From contig NC_054702.1 of the NCBI RefSeq assembly GCF_016097555.1, positions 66,111,478 to 66,175,477 on the forward strand: a DNA stretch of 64,000 bases, written 5' to 3'. The position numbers were made by a program, and so were the translations under genes. The notes under the pieces are model-generated. The model was not told where the DNA came from, did no database searches, and saw nothing but the letters and a program-made list of their open reading frames with translations. This document shows, one piece after another, positions 57,701 to 64,000 of the stretch. Position 1 is the first letter of the stretch; the number at the start of each line of letters is the position of its first letter. Source of the DNA: Gigantopelta aegis. Its lineage: Eukaryota > Mollusca > Gastropoda > Neomphalida > Peltospiridae.

Positions 57701-60700
57701 CATATACCCCTCGTGTTGCTTCTACAACTTATAGTGTTTATTTTAATAAAATGGTAAAAATGAAAACTGTTGTGATTTATTTATTTTTTGAAATAATGTC
57801 TTATAAGCAGTTACTGGTTCCTTTTCGCCATATTTTTTCAAACTACTCTCTCTTTTTTTTTCTGGGAAAAGTTTTTTTAAGTCACTTTTTCAATATTTTC
57901 AATCCTAGATTAGTGCCTGTTCAGTATTTTTTTTATTTCAGTGTTTAAATGTGCCTGATCTCTATTTTTTGTTGTTTCAGTGTTTTGATAGTGCCTAATC
58001 ACTTTTTTATTTTATTTCCTTGTTTAGATAGTGCCTGATCACTATGTCTTGTTATTTCAGTGTTTGGATAGTGCCAGATCTCTATTTTTTGTTGTTTCGG
58101 TGTTTTGCTAGTGCCTAATCACTTTTTTATTTTATTTCCTTGTTTAGATAGTGCCTGATCACTATGTCTTGTTATTTCAGTGTTTGGATAGTGCCAGATC
58201 ACTATGTCTTGTTATTTCAGTGTTTAGATGGTGCCTGATCTCTATGTCTTGTTATTTCAGTGTTTAGATGGTGCCTGATCACTATGTCTTGTTATTTCAG
58301 TGTTTGGATAGTGCCAGATCACTATGTCTTGTTATTTCAGTGTTTGGATAGTGCCTGATCTCTATGTCTTGTTATTTCAGTGTTTGGATAGTGCCAGATC
58401 ACTATGTCTTGTTATTTCAGTGTTTGGATAGTGCCTGATCACTATGTCTTGTTATTTCAGTGTTTGGATATGCCTGATCACTATGTCTTGTTATTTCAGT
58501 GTTTGGATAGTGCCTGATCACTATGTCTTGTTATTTCAGTGTTTGGATAGTGCCAGATCACTATGTCTTGTTATTTCAGTGTTTGGATAGTGCCAGATCT
58601 CTATGTCTTGTTATTTCAGTGTTTAGATGGTGCCTGATCTCTATGTCTTGTTATTTCAGTGTTTAGATGGTGCCTGATCACTATGTCTTGTTATTTCAGT
58701 GTTTGGATAGTGCCAGATCACTATGTCTTGTTATTTCAGTGTTTGGATAGTGCCTGATCACTATGTCTTGTTATTTCAGTGTTTGGATAGTGCCAGATCA
58801 CTATGTCTTGTTATTTCAGTGTTTGGATAGTGCCTGATCACTATGTCTTGTTATTTCAGTGTTTGGATATATGCCTGATCACTATGTCTTGTTATTTCAG
58901 TGTTTGGATAGTGCCTGATCACTATGTCTTGTTATTTCAGTGTTTGGATAGTGCCAGATCACTATGTCTTGTTATTTCAGTGTTTGGATAGTGCCTGATC
59001 ACTATGTCTTGTTATTTCAGTGTTTGGATATATGCCTGATCACTATGTCTTGTTATTTCAGTGTTTGGATAGTGCCTGATCACTATGTCTTGTTATTTCA
59101 GTGTTTGGATAGTGCCAGATCACTATGTCTTGTTATTTCAGTGTTTGGATAGTGCCAGATCTCTATGTCTTGTTATTTCAGTGTTTAGATGGTGCCTGAT
59201 CTCTATGTCTTGTTATTTCAGTGTTTAGATGGTGCCTGATCACTATGTCTTGTTATTTCAGTGTTTGGATAGTGCCAGATCACTATGTCTTGTTATTTCA
59301 GTGTTTGGATAGTGCCTGATCACTATGTCTTGTTATTTCAGTGTTTGGATAGTGCCAGATCACTATGTCTTGTTATTTCAGTGTTTGGATAGTGCCTGAT
59401 CACTATGTCTTGTTATTTCAGTGTTTGGATATATGCCTGATCACTATGTCTTGTTATTTCAGTGTTTGGATAGTGCCTGATCACTATGTCTTGTTATTTC
59501 AGTGTTTGGATAGTGCCAGATCACTATGTCTTGTTATTTCAGTGTTTGGATAGTGCCAGATCACTATGTCTTGTTATTTCAGTGTTTAGATGGTGCCTGA
59601 TCTCTATGTCTTGTTATTTCAGTGTTTAGATGGTGCCTGATCACTATGTCTTGTTATTTCAGTGTTTGGATAGTGCCAGATCACTATGTCTTGTTATTTC
59701 AGTGTTTGGATAGTGCCTGATCACTGTGTCTTGTTATTTCAGTGTTTGGATAGTGCCTGATCACTATGTCTTGTTATTTCAGTGTTTGGATAGTGCCTGA
59801 TCACTGTGTCTTGTTATTTCAGTGTTTGGATAGTGCCTGATCACTATGTCTTGTTATTTCAGTGTTTGGATAGTGCCAGATCACTATGTCTTGTTATTTC
59901 AGTGTTTGGATAGTGCCAGATCACTATGTCTTGTTATTTCAGTGTTTGGATAGTGCCAGATCACTATGTCTTGTTATTTCAGTGTTTGGATGGTGCCAGA
60001 TCACTATGTCTTGTTATTTCAGTGTTTGGATGGTGCCTGATCACTATGTCTTGTTATTTCAGTGTTTGGATGGTGCCAGATCACTATGTCTTGTTATTTC
60101 AGTGTTTGGATGGTGCCAGATCACTATGTCTTGTTATTTCAGTGTTTGGATGGTGCCTGATCACTATGTCTTGTTATTTCAGTGTTTGGATAGTGCCAGA
60201 TCACTATGTCTTGTTATTTCAGTGTTTGGATGTGCTTGATCACTATGTCTTGTTATTTCAGTGTTTGGATAGTGCCAGATCACTATGTCTTGTTATTTCA
60301 GTGTTTGGATAGTGCCAGATCACTATGTCTTGTTATTTCAGTGTTTGGATAGTGCCAGATCACTATGTCTTGTTATTTCAGTGTTTGGATAGTGCCAGAT
60401 CACTATGTCTTGTTATTTCAGTGTTTGGATAGTGCCAGATCTCTATTTTTTATTAAGGGGCTGGACATAGTCCAGTGGTAAATTGCTCACTTGATGTGCA
60501 GTCTGTTTGGGATCGATCCCCGTCGGTGGTCTATTTCTCGTTCCATCCAGTGCACCACAACTGGTATATCAAAGGCTGTGGTATGTGCTATCCTGTCTGT
60601 GGGATGGTGAATATAAAAGATCCCTTGCCATTAATGGAAAAAAATGTAGTGGGTTTCCTCACTATGACTGTATCAAAATGACCATATGTTTGACATCCAA

Positions 60701-60879
60701 TAGCTAATGATTAATAAATCAATGTGCTCTAGTGGTGTCATTAAACAAAAAACCCTCTTTTTTAAATATATTTTTTTATTATTTCAGTGTTTAGATGCGA
60801 GTCGGCCATGGCTGTGTTACTGGATTGTTCACAGTTTGGAGATCCTGGAGGAATTGATTCCTGAGGACATAGCAGTGCA
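51760..60879 (+). CDS. FNTB: Protein farnesyltransferase beta subunit, first four coding exons (partial gene)
   Basis: Exons 51760-51861, 54848-54915, 56091-56166 and 60788-60879 join in phases 0, 2, 0, ending in phase 2. They give MEDANELRHRC.., DEQ|VNVENSVDQLYTAF.., ..PE|IPVLERGIHRTF.., then GAYE|CLDASRPWLCYWIVHSLE. The last part is nearly identical to human FNTB (YECLDASRPWLCYWILHSLELL). FNTB binds farnesyl diphosphate, zinc and the CaaX substrate; with FNTA it farnesylates Ras, lamins and others in the cytosol. Only the N-terminal part is present; the catalytic alpha-alpha barrel and zinc ligands lie right of the window. The first donor (CAG|GTTCTT) is weak; the last is A|GTTAGT at 60880. 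Intron 3 (56167-60787) contains the decoy splice-site minisatellite. Confidence 0.9.
52010..52310 (+). mobile_element. SINE, family A, short tail, full length
   Basis: GGGGTGGGACGTAGTCCAGT head, GGGATCGATCCCCGTCGGTG box B, complete body and tail TGGTGTCGTTAACCATATCA. In FNTB intron 1. Confidence 0.9.
52318..52506 (+). mobile_element. SINE, family A, headless copy in tandem
   Basis: Begins at TTCTAGTCGGTGCATCATGA directly after the previous SINE and ends TGTTGTTAAACAAAACAAAC. The pair is in the same orientation. Confidence 0.85.
52811..53990 (+). mobile_element. SINE, family D, split by a 920-bp DNA element
   Basis: Head GTGGGATTTAGCTCAGTCG, body, and tail up to GTGCTCCAATGCAG (53040); the tail resumes at 53961 with ATGCAGTGGTGTCGTTAAAT. 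The interrupted tail matches other SINEs exactly across the gap. Confidence 0.85.
53041..53960. mobile_element. 920-bp DNA element inserted in the SINE tail
   Basis: Flanked by ATGCAG (53035-53040 and 53961-53966). Ends GCCTCACGCGAAGTCACTTC and complement GGCTCACGCAACTGGGCGAAG; CTTCTCTCTCAAACTTC-like motifs recur in inverted order behind both ends. No coding frame. The superfamily is not clear. Confidence 0.78.
54021..54225 (-). mobile_element. SINE, family C, truncated
   Basis: TTCCGTGCTTATATCCAGTT, TTCAAGTATGCTGTCCTGGG and CTTACACCTACCCATTGAG match the two copies at about 30 kb; the head is shortened. Confidence 0.72.
54336..54484. mobile_element. Probable hAT-like MITE, 149 bp
   Basis: Ends CAGTGACGGATCCAG / complement CAGTGGCGAATCTAA; no clear target duplication. 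Precedes a short SINE tail scrap at 54592-54672. Confidence 0.55.
55810..56025 (+). mobile_element. SINE, family A, long tail, headless
   Basis: Starts at CAACTGGTGTAACAAAGG and ends GAGTGCGTCATTAAATAAAA. It ends about 65 bp before FNTB exon 3. Confidence 0.85.
56851..57098 (+). mobile_element. SINE, family A, long tail, internally deleted head
   Basis: GGGCTGGATGTAGTAAAGTG, CTCGATGCGCGGTTC, then directly CATGCACCACGACTGGTATA; long tail with TTTC repeats at the end. Confidence 0.82.
57275..57728. repeat. Two hairpin structures with TATACCCC motifs
   Basis: 57284-57358: GTTGGAAA..TTTCCAAC around TTATACCCC (twice). 57615-57728: GTTGTAGAAGCA..GGGTATATGG pairs with CCATATACCCC..TGCTTCTACAAC. 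They look like related palindromic elements, just before the minisatellite. Confidence 0.55.
57910..60450 (+). repeat. 40-bp minisatellite derived from the FNTB exon 4 splice acceptor, about 63 units
   Basis: Tandem units of 40 bp (some 38-42) run through FNTB intron 3. Each reads, in parts: TGTTTGGATAGTGCC, (A/T)GATCACTATG, then TCTTGTTATTTCAG. The real exon 4 junction is TTTTATTATTTCAG|TGTTTAGATG, and many units carry exactly TTATTTCAG followed by TGTTTAGATG. Every standard unit therefore contains a pyrimidine tract, CAG and about 10 bases of exon 4. The first few units (57910-58150) are more diverged, with TTGTTGTTTCAG and a longer T run, closer to the real site. Common variants are CC(A/T)GATC, GAT(A/G)GTGCC and GATATATGCC. 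Short open frames of 62-128 codons inside it are by-products of the repeat. Confidence 0.93.
60457..60755 (+). mobile_element. tRNA-derived SINE (family A, short tail) between the minisatellite and FNTB exon 4
   Basis: Full-length copy: head GGGGCTGGACATAGTCCAGTGG with box B GGGATCGATCCCC, shared central body (CACAACTGGTATATCAAAGG, CTATCCTGTCTGTGGGATGG), short tail GCTCTAGTGGTGTCATTAAAC. It is flanked by ATTTTTTATTA (60445-60455) and ATTTTTTTATTA (60770-60781), which I read as the target duplication. It therefore landed inside the polypyrimidine tract of the last unit. Confidence 0.85.
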
Positions 60880-60959
60880 GTTAGTCTTCCTTTACCTTTT
60901 AATTTTTTTTATTTTACGACTATGCGGATGTTTTGTTCATGCTAAACGAACCTTCGGAA

Positions 60960-61401
60960 TAGAGCTGGGCGGTATACTGTACGTATGTGTGCGTACAAAC
61001 TATTTTATCATCAGCAACCACATAGTGTTATACATAAAGCTGGACGGTATACCATATATATCATTTGATATTAGTATCATGTCAGTACCAATTTACTGTA
61101 CAGAGCAAATTTCAAAATACAGAAACTTTTATACAGTATTGAAAAATGTTTCCTGCTATTTAATAAAGCACTAACAATATATCTGACAAACGCAAAATGG
61201 GTTGGGTATGAATCAGACGAGAGCCTTGTGTATTTAATCAGATGAAATTAGCAGGTGAGTCTTAACTCAGGCATGCATTTAAAGCCGAGTATACCGAAAA
61301 TACCACTCTGTATTGGTATTGGTATTGTGTCAATACCGAATACCTGATACTGAGGTAAATCACCCCGAAAATACCTTGGATTTCAATACCGCCCAGCTCT
61401 A
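60960..61401. mobile_element. hAT-like non-autonomous element, 442 bp
   Basis: Perfect 16-bp terminal inverted repeats TAGAGCTGGGCGGTAT / ATACCGCCCAGCTCTA. The flanks CTTCGGAA (60952-60959) and CTTCAAAA (61402-61409) match at 6 of 8 positions, an old 8-bp target duplication. Inside are repeated GGTATAC and AATACC runs and no coding. The left end is 80 bp after the FNTB exon 4 donor. Confidence 0.75.
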
Positions 61402-62340
61402 CTTCAAAATACAGTGTTTGCTGCAACCCATATTATTTTAAAATTTGCCCTAAATATTTTTTTCCTGTCAGCCATACTTTCGTCAGTATCATCACATTTA
61501 AAAATGTAATAAACAACACTTTTAAAGTAAGGGTAGCACTATTATCTTTTGTTTAACGACACTACTAGAGAACATTCATTAATTAATCATCCATTAATGA
61601 ATGTTGAAACGCCCACAGCTAGCATATGAGTATCAAGGTTGCCTTCCCCTTCACCAATATCAGCAGATACCGGCACGGTTAGAACAATAGGAAAAAATGG
61701 CTACAATGTTCTGTAATGCTAGATTATAGACCTCAAAACTATTACCTATGCTCAGAGAAGCATCGCACCCCCCAACAAACAATGTGATATTGACATAGAG
61801 AATAACTAGTTATGAAAAATATTTTAGATTAATATGCAATAAAAAACTTGTTTCCCTTCAAACATATTATCTTAAGGATTTTTAAAAATCTCTTGCGTCT
61901 TAAATGTACATATTAACCATTGATCAACATTGTATTGTTTCAATAGTGCAGGATTAAAAACTAGGGTTAGTCCCTTGAAAAATGTGTAATATAACATTTT
62001 TCAGTACACCTGATTCCACCCTCTGTAACACCACATAACATTTGGAACTGTATTTATCCCCTTCCCCCCCCCCCCCCCCCCCGAACATTACATAATATTT
62101 TATTGGCCCCCCTAACACAAATGTTATTGGTTAATTGTTTATTTGGATATAGATATATGCATGTTAACAATAGTTGCTTTAAGGTTCATGTTCATGTTGT
62201 TGTTGGCAACTATTAACGTGCATACATGCCACAAAGGCTTCACGCACACCTGTCATGGGCTTAGTCTCTGGCCTTTGTTAGTGACTGAGTCTAGGAAAAG
62301 GGGGGGGGGGATGAGTTTGAAGTGGGCAGAATTTTGAATA
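61402..62340. other. FNTB intron 4 without recognised genes
   Basis: AT-rich; contains a SINE tail scrap (61546-61592), a C run at 62066-62082 and the diverged TTAACGTGC repeat (62212-62290). No exon-like frame with good splice sites seen. Confidence 0.5.
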
Positions 62341-62702
62341 AGTATTTAGTTACGTCCAGCGACTACGCGGACCGACTAGTAGACACCGAAAATGGGCCGT
62401 GTTCTGACTGGCTGAATTTCGATTCCTTCGGGTCTAACTAGAAAAAGCTATAGTCTACAGAGAATAACTGCACCTAACATCATGTCCGGACTAAGAATTT
62501 AAACCCAAAAATAAGTTTGACTGCTCGACCGAAAAGGTTTTAAGGTGATTTGAGCAATTGAACGGGCGCCAAAGTAAAATGCGTTGGACTATTTATGAAA
62601 AAAATAAACATACGAATTTTGAAGCTCGATCGAAAAATTTTAAAGTCCAACTAAGCCCAAAAAGGAGGTTACCTGTCCTAGTTAAGGTTGACGCAGCAGG
62701 AC

Positions 62703-63797
62703 TCATGGTGAGTTGATGGGCTGATCAGGGGAGAAGTTGGGGAGTCCTTCCATCAAAAACTGGTTGTTACGTTCAAGGGCTCCTGTGTAGATGTCCCGCA
62801 GTACCATCTTTAAGATGCGATGAATGGTCGCGTTGGGCATCGTAGGCATCAGGAGTCCTTGTCTGTACAGCCCGTCCTGCTGCGATGTCACATAAAGTTG
62901 GTTGGAGTGGTTGGCCTGCTGGAGCTGATACTTCCCTTGTCCAGTCGGAAGTTGGCGCCAGTGCTTGTCTGACCAGGGTCCCTTGAGTTGTTTGGCATCG
63001 GTGAAATCGCCAATGACCGCTCCTCTATACTTTGTTGGGAGTTTATCACATACGATAATCCAGTCGGGTTGGTCGGACTTCTTCGGTGAGGTAACCGATG
63101 ACGTCTTCCTCCTTTTGGATTCTCGCTGGATCTCCGCTGGTTTTTCAACAACAACAACCAGAGGTGGTGGTGGACTTTCCGGTGGGTCAATAGTGACCAC
63201 GTGTCCCGTGTCCATCGATGAAGGAACCTCAACAGGAGGAGCCTCCACTGTCAGTGGAGCTGACAGCTTTGGTCCCCCCTGGATGGTTCCTGGCGAGTGC
63301 TTCGGTCGAGTGGGTGGAGTCGGTGTAGCAGAATGAACCGCCCCTGGTGGTTTGGCCACCGGGTTTGGATCACCCTGCACCGTTCCGCATCTCGTCCTCC
63401 TCTTCGGGACAGGTGGAGCCGCCCCTGGCGGTTGAGCCGCCAAGTTAGGCTCCCCCTGTGTAGTCTTAGGTCGCCGCCTCCGTCTTCTACTGGTTGCGCG
63501 TCGCTTCGTCTCGCTGCCGTAATGTAGCGTCACAGTCGCTGAATCTCCATTGTGCTCAATTCTATACTTGGCCAAGGGCCCAAGCGAACGAAGCACAGCC
63601 CCTAGGGTAGGGGGGAGAGAAATCGCCACGTTCTCGGAACACAACCTCATCGTTCGAGAGAAATTCGTAGGTCCTCCATGTTCATGTGTATTTGTTTTGG
63701 TTTCAGAGTTGTGCAGTTTCTTGGAAAATGTCAGTCGCCCTCTGGTGGATTTGGTGGTATGTAGGCAGTCTCTTAATCTTATCTCTTTTCTATTCAA
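62703..63797 (-). CDS. Unrecognised 364-codon GC-rich ORF, possibly of mobile-element origin
   Basis: A single uninterrupted frame lies antisense inside FNTB intron 4. I do not recognise the protein. Residues 1-49 are weak, and a second start at 63650 (MRLCSENVAISLPPTLGAVL) may be the true one. It then shows ATVTLHYG, an Arg-rich block (ATSRRRRRRPK), a proline-rich region with three related GxPx(L/V)(A/S)xPPGA-type repeats, a basic KRRKTSS, and a compact C-terminal part (WIIVCDKLPTKYRGAVIGDF.., LYRQGLLMPTMPNATIHRI). There is no RT, transposase or zinc-knuckle motif. GC content and codon use differ sharply from the flanks. Candidates are ORF1 of a non-LTR element, a domesticated element gene or a lineage-specific retrogene. 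Confidence 0.45.
   Translation of the reverse strand: MNRKEIRLRDCLHTTKSTRGRLTFSKKLHNSETKTNTHEHGGPTNFSRTMRLCSENVAISLPPTLGAVLRSLGPLAKYRIEHNGDSATVTLHYGSETKRRATSRRRRRRPKTTQGEPNLAAQPPGAAPPVPKRRTRCGTVQGDPNPVAKPPGAVHSATPTPPTRPKHSPGTIQGGPKLSAPLTVEAPPVEVPSSMDTGHVVTIDPPESPPPPLVVVVEKPAEIQRESKRRKTSSVTSPKKSDQPDWIIVCDKLPTKYRGAVIGDFTDAKQLKGPWSDKHWRQLPTGQGKYQLQQANHSNQLYVTSQQDGLYRQGLLMPTMPNATIHRILKMVLRDIYTGALERNNQFLMEGLPNFSPDQPINSP
63736..63748 (-). promoter_or_regulatory. CTCF-core-like motif
   Basis: The minus strand reads CCACCAGAGGGCG, a full match to the CCASYAGRKGGC core known for CTCF. It falls in the first residues of the GC-rich ORF. One match in 64 kb could arise by chance, and similar strings occur inside many mobile elements. 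Confidence 0.25.
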
Positions 63798-64000
63798 GTG
63801 TGTAACATGTTAAGTAGTGTTTAATTATTTATAATTCACCACAGCACAATGGGAAATGACTTTCAACTTTTACCTTATTATATTACCATGGGATTAAATG
63901 CAGATTCCAGCTGTTGCTAAATCAGTGTTGATGGAGGGAGATATTTAAATTTTAATACAAAATGAATTCTAGTAATTTTCCTATCATATCAAGGCTCTGC

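Noticed and set aside
58803-60312. Open frames of 62-128 codons (MSCYFSVW.. type) in the minisatellite
   Set aside because: They are frame products of the 40-bp tandem unit, change frame every unit, and have no other coding evidence.
58021-60450. Regular direct repeats resembling a CRISPR array
   Set aside because: Units are contiguous with no spacers, and the window is eukaryotic with introns.
60880-61174. Open frame continuing after FNTB exon 4
   Set aside because: Hydrophobic, low-complexity read-through into the intron; family similarity stops at IPEDIAV(Q).
62888-63813. Other open frames overlapping the 364-codon ORF on both strands
   Set aside because: GC-rich DNA lowers stop frequency in all frames; only the longest frame has protein-like composition with ordered motifs.

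Overview
The window is invertebrate nuclear DNA, most likely from a gastropod or other mollusc. It is AT-rich, the genes have many short exons in large introns, and the introns are crowded with tRNA-derived SINEs and small DNA transposons of the kind common in molluscan genomes. The organism call is an inference; there is no rRNA or mitochondrial marker here.

Four host genes are supported by joined exons. (1) About 1-14 kb, minus strand: the 5' end of a SNAP-25/SNAP-23 family t-SNARE gene, with a non-coding first exon ending at 13842 and the first coding exon at 8798-8869; the rest lies left of the window. (2) 19161-41993, plus strand: a complete ZNF106 orthologue in 18 coding exons (2124 residues by my exon join), with two N-terminal C2H2 fingers, a long disordered middle, WD40 repeats and two C-terminal C2H2 fingers. 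(3) 45089-49771, minus strand: a complete FBXO2/FBXO6-type sugar-binding F-box protein in 5 coding exons (268 residues). (4) From 51760, plus strand: the first four coding exons of the protein farnesyltransferase beta subunit (FNTB); the rest runs off the right edge. SNAP-25 and ZNF106 are head to head, ZNF106 and FBXO are tail to tail, and FBXO and FNTB are head to head. A 364-codon GC-rich ORF (62703-63797, minus) in an FNTB intron is unrecognised and may belong to a mobile element.

The most unusual structure is in FNTB intron 3. About 63 tandem copies of a 40-bp unit (about 57.91-60.45 kb) each carry a polypyrimidine tract, a CAG and the first bases of FNTB exon 4. The array is therefore a minisatellite built from the intron's own 3' splice site: roughly sixty decoy acceptors stand in front of the real one, and a later SINE insertion separates array from exon.

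The rest of the window is a dense set of non-autonomous elements. They include a family with CAGTGTTCGAG termini (three copies), a foldback element with arms of about 440 bp, several hAT-like elements with 7-8 bp target duplications, TA-duplicating MITEs, and modular SINEs with exchanged heads and tails. Several are nested so that the order of insertion can be read. No retrovirus-like coding region, CRISPR array or true tRNA/rRNA gene was recognised.
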